DNA of 64,000 bases, taken from the NCBI RefSeq assembly GCF_000423705.1, contig NZ_AUIM01000011.1, positions 62,001 to 126,000 of the forward strand, in the 5' to 3' direction. Of this stretch, positions 9,478 to 17,261 are shown piece after piece. Under the pieces are notes generated by a model. It was not told the DNA's origin. It saw only the letters and a program-made list of their open reading frames with translations, and searched no databases. Made by a program: the position numbers and the translations under genes. Numbering within the stretch: position 1 is the first letter of the stretch; every line of letters starts with the position of its first letter. This stretch comes from Stappia stellulata DSM 5886 (GTDB lineage Bacteria; Pseudomonadota; Alphaproteobacteria; Rhizobiales; Stappiaceae).

Positions 9478-9722
9478 TACAAAGTCGCCCCAAAACAAGA
9501 CACTACCATCTCACTTGTTCGTTTAAAGATTTCCACACGATTGTTAAGAGACACGGTGTGCATTTGGCCATACCCTCTTGACTTCTTCCCGGAGCGCATT
9601 CAAGCGCCGTCTCTTTAGGTCGCTCACGCGACACTTCTCGATTGAGGCAAATCAAGGCGGAATGTTCAACTTTGTCCTTGTTTAATTGAATGTAGGGATA
9701 AACGCATTCACTTGGACACACA

Positions 9723-10811
9723 ATGGACCTGACCGGATTGTTCGATTTCTTCGGGGAGCCCGGGACCTCCGCGCTCGGAGGCCTCGCAATCGGCATCGCC
9801 TTCGGCATTTTCGCGCAGCGCAGCCGGTTTTGCCTGCGCGCAGCCGTCATCGAGTTTGCCAGGGGGAGCATCGGGATCAAGGTCGCGGTCTGGCTGATCG
9901 CCTTTACCTCCGCCGTCCTGCTGACCCAGGCGATGCTGCGGCTCGAGCTGGTCGATGTATCGGAAGCCCGGCAATTCGCAGCGCGCGGATCGCTGTCCGG
10001 CGCGTTGATCGGCGGCGCGCTTTTCGGCGTCGGGATGGTGCTCGCGCGCGGTTGCGCAAGTCGCCTGCTGGTGCTCTCGGCGACCGGAAACCTGCGTGCG
10101 CTTCTCTCCGGCCTGATATTTGCGGTTGCTGCCGAAGCCTCGATCCATGGCATTCTTTCGCCCTTGCGCGAGAAACTCGCGGGGCTTTGGACCGTGGGCG
10201 GGCGCAACAGCCTGGACCTGCTCCAGTCGCTGGGACTGGGAGCGGAGGCCGGGCTCGTCATCGGACTCCTGTTCGTTTGTGGCGCCGTCTTCTTCGCACT
10301 GCGTGCCGGTCTCGGCCCCTGGGGCTGGCTGGGCGCCGCCGGCGTCGGGGCGACGGTCGCCGCAGGCTGGTGGTTCACCTATCAAATGTCCATCCAGGCC
10401 TTCGAACCGATGACCGTGAAGAGCATGACCTTCACCGGGCCCTCGGCCGACACGCTGATGAGCGTGCTGACCCCTCCGGGCAGCAACATCGATTTCGACA
10501 TCGGGCTGGTCCCGGGCGTGTTCATTGGCGCGGCCCTGGCAGCCCTTGCGGCACGCGAATGGACGTTGCAGGGCTTCGAGGGTGGACGCTCGATGCGCCG
10601 CTACATCGCCGGCGCGGTGCTGATGGGCTTCGGTGGCATGCTCGCCGGGGGCTGCGCGGTGGGAGCGGGCGTCACCGGCGGATCCATCTTCGCGTTGACC
10701 GCCTGGCTGACGCTTGCAGCAATGTGGGCGGCCGCCGGCCTTACCGATCTTGTCGTCGACCGCCTGCCCCGGGGATCCGGCGCGCAGATCGAAACCCCGC
10801 AGCCGTCTTGA
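9723..10811 (+). CDS. YeeE/YedE-family (TsuA-like) sulfur-compound transporter
   Basis: The 362-residue product is a polytopic inner-membrane protein of the YeeE/YedE family (DUF395). Members such as TsuA import thiosulfate using conserved membrane cysteines. Three such sites are visible: RSRFCLRAA near residue 37, LARGCASRLL near 118 and LAGGCAVGAGVTGG near 308. The protein contains both halves of the transporter in one chain. The gene opens the high-GC core again at the right edge of the glycan island. Its ribosome site is weak. The thiosulfate substrate is inferred from family membership only. Confidence 0.85.
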   Translation: MDLTGLFDFFGEPGTSALGGLAIGIAFGIFAQRSRFCLRAAVIEFARGSIGIKVAVWLIAFTSAVLLTQAMLRLELVDVSEARQFAARGSLSGALIGGALFGVGMVLARGCASRLLVLSATGNLRALLSGLIFAVAAEASIHGILSPLREKLAGLWTVGGRNSLDLLQSLGLGAEAGLVIGLLFVCGAVFFALRAGLGPWGWLGAAGVGATVAAGWWFTYQMSIQAFEPMTVKSMTFTGPSADTLMSVLTPPGSNIDFDIGLVPGVFIGAALAALAAREWTLQGFEGGRSMRRYIAGAVLMGFGGMLAGGCAVGAGVTGGSIFALTAWLTLAAMWAAAGLTDLVVDRLPRGSGAQIETPQPS

Positions 10812-10824
10812 GGGCGCCCCCGCC

Positions 10825-11523
10825 CTACCAGGGGTGATCCTCACCTGTATAGGTCAGGAACCGGCCGCTGTCGGCAAGCGTGAGATCCAGCGCCAGACGA
10901 TGGATGCCCGCGGCACTCTGCTCGACGGAGATATCCGCCCCGCTGCCGCCCATGTCCGTGCGCACCCACCCCGGATGCACCACGACCACGCAGACACCCG
11001 CCTCGGCGAGGTCGAGCGACAGGCCCTGCATCGCCTTGTTCACCGCCGCTTTCGAGGAACGATAGGCATAGCTTCCACCGCGCGGGCGCGCCATGGAGCC
11101 CATCTGGCTGGAAATCGTCATGATGCGCGGCGCAACGCTGAGGGCAAGATTGGGGCGCAGCGCAAGCGCCAGCCGCATCGGACCCAGCGTGTTGACGTCG
11201 AACTCGGACAGCCAGGCGTCGAAGTCGATCTCCTCCAGCGACTGATGCGCCCCCATCACGCCCGCGTTGTTGAGCAACACATCGACCGCCCGACCCGACA
11301 GCGCATCGGCGAATTGCGCGACCGATGCCGCATCGCCGACATCGAGCGCATGAAGCTCAAGCCGCGCGCCATGGCGCGCCTGCAGGGCCTGGAGATCGCT
11401 CGCAGTGTCCGGATTGCGGCAGGTTGCGATCACCTGCCAGTCGGGGTCCTCGAGAAAGCGGCGTACGGTCTCGAGTCCGATGCCGCGATTGGCGCCGGTT
11501 ATGACAAGACTCGACAGGGGCAT
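10825..11523 (-). CDS. Short-chain dehydrogenase/reductase
   Basis: The 232-residue product is a classical SDR with a Rossmann fold. VITGANRGIGLETV at about residues 6-19 is the TGxxxGIG dinucleotide motif, NNAG follows near 85, and YAYRSSKAAVNK provides the Tyr-x3-Lys catalytic pair. It resembles the C-factor-like SDR subgroup. ATG 11523 is chosen since the preceding in-frame residues look non-coding. It ends 13 bases from the YeeE stop, so the two genes converge. No substrate can be assigned. Confidence 0.9.
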   Translation of the reverse strand: MPLSSLVITGANRGIGLETVRRFLEDPDWQVIATCRNPDTASDLQALQARHGARLELHALDVGDAASVAQFADALSGRAVDVLLNNAGVMGAHQSLEEIDFDAWLSEFDVNTLGPMRLALALRPNLALSVAPRIMTISSQMGSMARPRGGSYAYRSSKAAVNKAMQGLSLDLAEAGVCVVVVHPGWVRTDMGGSGADISVEQSAAGIHRLALDLTLADSGRFLTYTGEDHPW

Positions 11524-11603
11524 GGGGCGGGATCTCCAGTTTCGGGACACGCCTGATACGCGCTTCCGCCTCCGCTCTTGTCAAGACGGCACCTCACCCA
11601 GGT

Positions 11604-13763
11604 TCAATATCCCGTCTGGCGACGACGCAATGCCACCTGCCGGTTGGATGCGGAAACCGCATCGTCCAGTGTCCTGACACCAAGCGGCGCGAGCATTTTT
11701 ACAAGCCGGCTAAACACCTCCGCCGTGGCCAGCGCGTCGCCGAGTGCGGTGTGCCGTGTTTCCGGAGGAAGCGAGACCTCGAAACGCTCCGCGAGCGCAT
11801 CCAGCGTCAGGCTTTCCTGCGTTCCGAAGACATGCGCTGCGAGAAGAACCGTGTCGAGCACCGGCTGGTCGAAGACCACCCCGCTGCGGCCGCGATACTT
11901 CGCCAGGAACGTCATGTCGAAGGCGGCGTTGTGGGCAACAAGCACGCTGTCGCGCGTGAAGCCGTGAAACGACGGCAGGACAGTTTCGACGCCCGGCGCA
12001 TTCGCGACCATCTCGTCCGTGATGCCGTGCACCCGCGTCGACGCGGCCGGGATCGACCGCCCCGGGTTCACGAAGGCGCTGAAGGTTTCCCCGCGCAGGA
12101 CCCGGCCGTTGACGATCCGCACGCCCGCAACAGAGAGCATCTCGTCCCCGCGCGACGGCTCCAGCCCGGTCGTTTCCGTATCGAAGACGACATAGGAAAG
12201 CGACGCCAGCGGCGCGTCCCCGATGGCCGCCGGCGTTTGCCGCGCGAACAGGTCGAAGTCATAGAATTCCGGGCGCTCCGGCACGGGCGCAAGCGCCTTC
12301 TTCGCGCGTCGGTACGCCTGCGGCGGCCGGGCGAGGGGAAGGCGGACCCTGGCGCCGCCGGCCGGGTTTGCGTCACTCCACATCTCGGTCTTGTGCCGGC
12401 TTAATACATCGCGCCCCGACATGGCGCCACCCCCCTCTTCGAGAGGTTCCTCCAGCCAGTCGTCCAGACGCGCGACCGGAACCGGGTCTCCCTCGTAGGC
12501 AATGTCGAGACAGGCATTCTCGCCGGCGTCGCTCAACGACACCTCCAGCCTGCGAATGCGGGCATGGATCGCGACCCGGTTCAGCATCCGGTCCACCAGT
12601 TCGACGATCGACGCACTGTCGCACATCAGCCAGATCGGCGTGCCGGCCGTCGTCACCTCCAGGTCCCGGTCTTCCGAACGCCTGGCCACGATGCATCCGG
12701 TCAATGTCGGCGAATAGACCTCCGCCATCGGCCAGGCACCGGCGAGCAGGTCCCCGGCCACCTGGTCGAGACGCTCCAGCCGACCGGCCAGCTCCCGCGT
12801 CTCGCCGCAGATCAAGCCATCGAATTCCCGCCGCTCGTCCCGCGTCAGATCCGCCCGACGCAACAACACCTCGCCGGCGGCCGAGAGGCTCGCTATCCTC
12901 TGTCGCATATCCTGCGTCACGTCATGCAGCAGCCGGTCCCGCCAGATGCCGGCGCCAAGCTCGTCGGTCACCTCGTCAAACACGGCCACATAGCCGATCG
13001 GCGCTTCCTCATCCGCCGACAGCGTGAGCGTCATGCGCCCGCGCAGACTGTCCCGCCGACCGACGGTGGCGGTGAGAAAAGGGGTCGACAGCCCGTCCGG
13101 ATGGGTCCTATGCCGTCCGGACGCCAGGCGGCGGCAGAGCCGCTCGAGCGTGTGATGCAGCGGCTGTGCCAGTACCAGTGCCGTCAGCCTTCGCTCCAGA
13201 CCGAGGCTTTCGCCGGGCGTATCGCGGTCGAGCAGCGCTTGCGCATGGCGATTGTAGAGAAGCACATTGTGATCCGTCGTGCAGATCACCACTGCCTGCC
13301 GGAGATCGCGAAGCACGGCTTCCAGTCGGCTTTTCTCAAGCTCCGCATCCGTCACCGCGCGCGCGACGGAAGCATCGGTGTCCCGACGCGCCTCGGCAAG
13401 CGCCTGTGCGGCCTCTTGCATGGCTGGCGCAAGCAGCCCGAGATAGCGCCCGGTGCCGGAGCCGCTCTTCGGCACTGCCCCCGCGTGAACGCTCGCCCGC
13501 AGCTCCGCGCCAAGGCTCATCAGCGGCCGTGCGACATGGTCGTCGAACTTCATCCAGACCCAAAAAGCCAGTCCGGAAATCGCAAACACCGACATCAGGC
13601 CGGCGAGAACCAGCCGGGACACGGCCGGGGCGGCGCCGTCTGCCGATAGAAAGACAAACACCAGGGCCGCAACGACCACCGCCGCCGACCCCGCGACGAT
13701 AAGCGCGAAGAACAGAAAGATGCGAAGCCGCAGGCTCCAGCTTTCGATGCCGCGTCTAGTCAT
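11604..13763 (-). CDS. Membrane sensor (PAS/degenerate histidine kinase) fused to a DnaQ-like 3'-5' exonuclease
   Basis: The 719-residue product joins three parts. Residues 12-75 form two membrane helices followed by a HAMP-like linker. About 150-280 is a PAS-like sensor (DHNVLLYNRHAQALLDRD), followed by a histidine-kinase-like segment with LLHDVTQDMRQRI at the H-box place and RMLNRVAIHA as a possible N-box; no clear DxGxG box is seen, so ATP use is doubtful. Residues 519-690 are a DEDDh exonuclease domain with D528, E530, D616, H671 and D676 all present (FDTETTG, HNAAFDMTFL, HTALGDA). Its start overlaps the receiver gene by eight bases, so both are one operon. The exonuclease should degrade nucleic acid from the 3' end; how sensing is linked to it is unknown. 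Confidence 0.85.
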   Translation of the reverse strand: MTRRGIESWSLRLRIFLFFALIVAGSAAVVVAALVFVFLSADGAAPAVSRLVLAGLMSVFAISGLAFWVWMKFDDHVARPLMSLGAELRASVHAGAVPKSGSGTGRYLGLLAPAMQEAAQALAEARRDTDASVARAVTDAELEKSRLEAVLRDLRQAVVICTTDHNVLLYNRHAQALLDRDTPGESLGLERRLTALVLAQPLHHTLERLCRRLASGRHRTHPDGLSTPFLTATVGRRDSLRGRMTLTLSADEEAPIGYVAVFDEVTDELGAGIWRDRLLHDVTQDMRQRIASLSAAGEVLLRRADLTRDERREFDGLICGETRELAGRLERLDQVAGDLLAGAWPMAEVYSPTLTGCIVARRSEDRDLEVTTAGTPIWLMCDSASIVELVDRMLNRVAIHARIRRLEVSLSDAGENACLDIAYEGDPVPVARLDDWLEEPLEEGGGAMSGRDVLSRHKTEMWSDANPAGGARVRLPLARPPQAYRRAKKALAPVPERPEFYDFDLFARQTPAAIGDAPLASLSYVVFDTETTGLEPSRGDEMLSVAGVRIVNGRVLRGETFSAFVNPGRSIPAASTRVHGITDEMVANAPGVETVLPSFHGFTRDSVLVAHNAAFDMTFLAKYRGRSGVVFDQPVLDTVLLAAHVFGTQESLTLDALAERFEVSLPPETRHTALGDALATAEVFSRLVKMLAPLGVRTLDDAVSASNRQVALRRRQTGY

Positions 13764-14151
13764 TGTCCGCCTTTCCCTTGCGTCGGGCAGCGATCAGGCC
13801 ACGGATCGCACCGAGCAGGTCGTGGGTGCAAAACGGCTTGCCGAGATAGACGTCCGCCCCGAGCGCGAGCCCCTTTTTTGCGTCGACCGGACGGGCGCAG
13901 GCACTGATCATCACGAGCGGCGTCGCCCGCATGTCCCCGCGCTGGCGGATTTCCTGGCACAGGGCATAGCCGCTCACATCCGGCAACTGCGCATCAAGCA
14001 CGATGAGATCAGGGACATGGCGCTGAAACTGCCGCCGCGCTTCGCGGGCATCCGCTGCAAGATGCACATCGAACCCGTCACGCGTGACCAGTTCCGCCCA
14101 AAGGCGGGCGAGCGTTGCCTCGCCCTCGATGATGAGCACCATGCCGGCCAA
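13756..14151 (-). CDS. Single-domain response regulator (receiver)
   Basis: The 131-residue product is a stand-alone receiver domain with no output domain. The acidic pocket is E9 and E11 (IIEGE), the phosphoryl-accepting aspartate is D53 (LIVLDAQLPDVSG), and the conserved switch residues S83 and K105 (GKPF) are present. The gene overlaps the start of the sensor-exonuclease gene by eight bases and precedes it, so they are co-expressed and likely partners. It may be a phosphate shuttle or a protein-binding switch. The usual first acidic pair is Asp; here it is Glu, which is a tolerated variation. Confidence 0.9.
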   Translation of the reverse strand: MAGMVLIIEGEATLARLWAELVTRDGFDVHLAADAREARRQFQRHVPDLIVLDAQLPDVSGYALCQEIRQRGDMRATPLVMISACARPVDAKKGLALGADVYLGKPFCTHDLLGAIRGLIAARRKGKADND

Positions 14152-14321
14152 TGACCTTTCCTCCCGGTCCTCAGTGTGCCCCGTGTCCGCCGGACGTTCC
14201 AGAAGGCCCTTCGTCTATACGTGACAGCCCGCAGGCGCCAACGCCGCCCGTCGGGTCATGACAAGGCCATTGCGGTCCTCTATGACGGCGCAAGGCAACA
14301 CGGGCACAAGGACGATTTCGC

Positions 14322-14738
14322 ATGACCGACCAGATCGCGCCATTTCTCGGGACCTGGATCCTGGACCTCGACGAAAGCGAGTTCGACCAGAGCGACCTGC
14401 CCAGATCCGGACGCTGCACGATCGAGGAGGAATTCGGGCTGGTATGCATCCGCATGACGCTGATCACGTCCGAGGGGGAAACGCTGGAAGCTGAAATTAC
14501 CGGCGTACCGGGCGGCGCTGGCCAGCGCTTGTCGGAAAGCGGACTGGCCGACAGGCTATTCCTGTATTTCGAGGACGAGCAGACCCTGACCTCACAGGCC
14601 AAACGCGGCGACCAGGTGCTGATGACGGCGAGGCGCATGTTGTCGGAAGACGGGCGCAGCATGGAAGTCGAACAGACGGTCGAGGTGCCCGGCGAAGGCC
14701 CGGTGGTGAACACAGGCATCTACCGGCGGGCGCAATGA
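14322..14738 (+). CDS. Hypothetical protein, lipocalin-like beta-barrel
   Basis: The 138-residue product has no recognised function. Its opening FLGTWILDLDESEFD resembles the GTWKLD-type beginning of small lipocalin-like beta-barrel proteins, and the rest alternates strands and polar turns. No signal peptide or membrane segment is seen. AAGGACG lies eight bases before the ATG, supporting the start. It ends seven bases before the stop of the converging membrane-protein gene. A ligand-binding or stress role is possible but unsupported. Confidence 0.7.
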   Translation: MTDQIAPFLGTWILDLDESEFDQSDLPRSGRCTIEEEFGLVCIRMTLITSEGETLEAEITGVPGGAGQRLSESGLADRLFLYFEDEQTLTSQAKRGDQVLMTARRMLSEDGRSMEVEQTVEVPGEGPVVNTGIYRRAQ

Positions 14739-14745
14739 CACGCCG

Positions 14746-15240
14746 TCACAAGAGCTGCGGCCAGCGCGCCAGCGTCAGCACCGCAAACCAGCAGATCATC
14801 GAGATCAACCCGGCGGTCCGGAACCGTGAGATGGTCCCGCGCGAATCGACCTGGTCCAGCAACCGCCAGGCCGGCACGAGACGCAGGCTCACGGCATTTG
14901 CACCCGCAAGCGCGATCAGCAGCATCTTGACCTGAAAGGCCGGAACGGCGGCGATGGCAAAGGGACGCAGCGACAGCAGCGCAAGCCCGCTGAAAAGGGC
15001 GAGGATCAGACCCGCAAAGGCAATGGGCGACAGCACCCGCCGCACATCGGACAGCGCCGCCGCCTTCCACAGGCCGAGCAACCGCAGGTTCAGCGGTACG
15101 AGCGCACCGACCAAAAGCATGGCGCCGAACAGATGAAGGGTCAGCGCCACGCCCTGCGCGGCTTGCGATTCGGCAAGCATCCGCGCCGCCGGCTGGACGC
15201 TCAGCCATTCCAGAAAGGGGGCAATGGATTGGATCGGCAT
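14746..15240 (-). CDS. DUF6644-like integral membrane protein
   Basis: The 164-residue product has four hydrophobic segments, at about 30-52, 62-85, 95-115 and 138-158, and should sit in the inner membrane. The pattern FLEWLSVQPAARML followed by LHLFGAMLLVGALVPLNLRLLG resembles the DUF6644 family. The conserved histidine in the first helix might bind heme, but that is inference. ATG 15240 is preferred because GGGAGCC precedes it; the longer frame to 15336 lacks such a site. It is divergent from the GNAT gene and convergent with the lipocalin-like gene. Confidence 0.65.
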   Translation of the reverse strand: MPIQSIAPFLEWLSVQPAARMLAESQAAQGVALTLHLFGAMLLVGALVPLNLRLLGLWKAAALSDVRRVLSPIAFAGLILALFSGLALLSLRPFAIAAVPAFQVKMLLIALAGANAVSLRLVPAWRLLDQVDSRGTISRFRTAGLISMICWFAVLTLARWPQLL

Positions 15241-15415
15241 GAAGGCTCCCGCGGGCGCGCGTCTGACCTTTTCATAGACTGATTCCCGCACCGGTGGCGA
15301 GGCGTCGGACGCGGCGTGTGGAATTTTCGCTTGCAACCTGAGACAGGGGTATTACGTCAATTGGGAGAAACAATCCCGCCTGCTTTCCTCCGCACAAGAA
15401 AGGACCGACAGCCAG

Positions 15416-16054
15416 ATGGACATCCTTCCCTTTGTGCGCGGGGCGGATACACGCGCCGCGACCGTCGTCTATGCGCAGGCCCTCTTCCAGAAGCTTCGCC
15501 CGTTCTTCGGCACGCCGCACCTGGCGGCCGAATTCCTGGCCCCGCACCTGTGCCACGACCGGGCCGTAACGGCGGTGGAGGGGAACCGCCTGCTCGGCAT
15601 CGCCGGCTTCAAGATGGACGGCACCGGCCTGTTCGAGCCCGGCTGGGCCGATTTCCGGAAACGCTTCGGGCGCGCCGGCGGCGCGATCCGCGTTGCCGGG
15701 CTGTCCTTTCTGGACAAGACGGAGGAGCCGGACACGCTGGCAATGGACGGTATCGCAGTGACCGCGGCGGCGCGGGGACGGGGCGCCGGCACGGCCTTGC
15801 TTGCCGGCATTGTCGATATTGCCCGGGCAAACGGTCGCGAAACGGTGCGTCTCGATGTAATCGACACCAACCCCCGCGCCCGCGCCCTTTACGAGCGAAA
15901 CGGCTTCGTGCCCACGAAGGTGACGCAGATTGGCGTGCTGTCCACGCTTTTCGGGTTTTCCGCAGCAACGACGATGGTCCGGCAGGTCCTTCCGGGCGCC
16001 CCCGCACCCTCGACAGCAGACGATCGGAGCGAGGCGGCGCATGGCACGCATTGA
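15416..16054 (+). CDS. GNAT-family N-acetyltransferase
   Basis: The 212-residue product has a GNAT fold. The acetyl-CoA pyrophosphate-binding motif is RGRGAGTALLAG at about residues 120-131, followed by VRLDVIDTNPRARALYERNGFV, the typical motif B region with the catalytic-site tyrosine. The start is supported by AAAGGA upstream. Its last 14 bases overlap the next gene, an MFS transporter, so the two are translated from one message. The acceptor could be a small molecule handled by that transporter; nothing in the sequence identifies it. Confidence 0.87.
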   Translation: MDILPFVRGADTRAATVVYAQALFQKLRPFFGTPHLAAEFLAPHLCHDRAVTAVEGNRLLGIAGFKMDGTGLFEPGWADFRKRFGRAGGAIRVAGLSFLDKTEEPDTLAMDGIAVTAAARGRGAGTALLAGIVDIARANGRETVRLDVIDTNPRARALYERNGFVPTKVTQIGVLSTLFGFSAATTMVRQVLPGAPAPSTADDRSEAAHGTH

Positions 16055-17261
16055 ATCGGGCATCTCCGAAAATCTGGACAAGGTGGCACTTGCCGTCGTT
16101 TTCTTGATGGTGGCTGTCTTCGGGCTTGCGCAGGGACTGACCTACCCGCTGCTCTCCTTCATCCTGGAACGGCAAGGCACGCCGGCCTGGCTGATCGGTG
16201 CCAATGCGGCCATGATGGCCATTGGCATGATTGCCTCCGCGCCGCTGATCCCCGGACTTTCGATTCGCTTCGGCGCGGCACGTCTGGCCGTTGCCTGCGC
16301 GCTGGCGCTCGCCGTGCTGTTTGCAACGATCGCATTCTGGCAATCGCTCTGGGTCTGGTTTCCGGCCCGCTTCCTGCTCGGCGTAGCGATCAACGGCCTC
16401 TATATCGCCAGCGAGACCTGGGTAAACCAGATGGCGCCCGACCGCATACGCGGTCGACTGCTCGGGCTCTACGCCACCGCTCTTGCAGGCGGATTTGCGC
16501 TCGGCCCGGCAACGCTTGCGGTGACCGGCACGCAAACCCTCACGCCCTTTCTGCTTTGCATCGCCGTGGCCTTCACCTGCGCCGGGCTGATCTGGTCAAT
16601 TCGCCATCGCCTGCCCCGGTTCACGACCGGAGACAGCGGCTCGATCCGCAAGATCGCGCCGATGATCCCCTTTCTGATGGCAGTCACCGGGATCGCGGCG
16701 GCCTTCGACCAGGCGATCCTGACATTGTTTCCCGTCTACGGACTGAGCAACGGACTGGACGAACCCGCAATCGCCACCGCCCTCGCCGTGCTCATCGTCG
16801 GCAACATCCTGTTTCAGGTCCCCATAGGCACACTGGCCGACAAATGGGGCACGGGCCGCGTGATGGCGCTGCTGTGCCTCCTGACCATCGCCGGAGCCGC
16901 CCTTCTGCCGTTTTTGATCACGCAGCGCGTCGTGCTCTGGGCGATGCTCTTCGTATGGGGGTCCGCCGCCTATGGCGTCTATACGATCGCCCTGATGGAA
17001 CTCGGTCGCCGCTTCACCGGCGCGATGCTGATCTCCGGCAATGCCTGCTTCGCGGTGATGTGGGGCGTGGGCGGCTTCGCCGGCCCGACGATTTCAGGGG
17101 CGACAATCGACATTGCCGGTCCGCACGGTCTGCCGCTGCTGCTTGGAACGGTCTATGTCGCACTGCTGGTCGCGACGGTGCTACGGCGGCCGCCGAGCGA
17201 TGCCGGCGGCCGCAACGCGTCCGGGATCCGGGCGGCTCCGGCCCGGGATCGCATTCAGTAA
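16041..17261 (+). CDS. YcaD-like major facilitator superfamily transporter
   Basis: The 406-residue product is a twelve-helix MFS permease of the YcaD-like group. IASETWVNQMAPDRIRGRLLGLYAT is the family signature between helices 4 and 6, and the helix 8-9 loop LADKWGTGRVMAL is the second-half motif A. Start ATG 16041 places the first helix at about residue 16; the longer frame to 15930 is within the previous gene. It overlaps the GNAT gene by 14 bases and its end overlaps the converging GGT gene by seven. A second protein of the same group is encoded at 51698-52891. Substrate unknown. Confidence 0.88.
   Translation: MARIESGISENLDKVALAVVFLMVAVFGLAQGLTYPLLSFILERQGTPAWLIGANAAMMAIGMIASAPLIPGLSIRFGAARLAVACALALAVLFATIAFWQSLWVWFPARFLLGVAINGLYIASETWVNQMAPDRIRGRLLGLYATALAGGFALGPATLAVTGTQTLTPFLLCIAVAFTCAGLIWSIRHRLPRFTTGDSGSIRKIAPMIPFLMAVTGIAAAFDQAILTLFPVYGLSNGLDEPAIATALAVLIVGNILFQVPIGTLADKWGTGRVMALLCLLTIAGAALLPFLITQRVVLWAMLFVWGSAAYGVYTIALMELGRRFTGAMLISGNACFAVMWGVGGFAGPTISGATIDIAGPHGLPLLLGTVYVALLVATVLRRPPSDAGGRNASGIRAAPARDRIQ

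Larger units (their letters stand above)
4566..9722. other. Low-GC surface-glycan island
   Basis: From just after the M48 gene to the YeeE gene the base composition is visibly more AT-rich than on either side, and codon use shifts to many A/T-ending codons. The block carries five genes: GT2 and GT4 on the plus strand, then an FkbM methyltransferase, a second methyltransferase and another GT4 on the minus strand, converging at about 6730-6750. No transposase, integrase, tRNA or flanking direct repeat was seen. Composition plus content suggests acquired genes for polysaccharide or glycan decoration, a common way for such loci to evolve. Confidence 0.7.
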
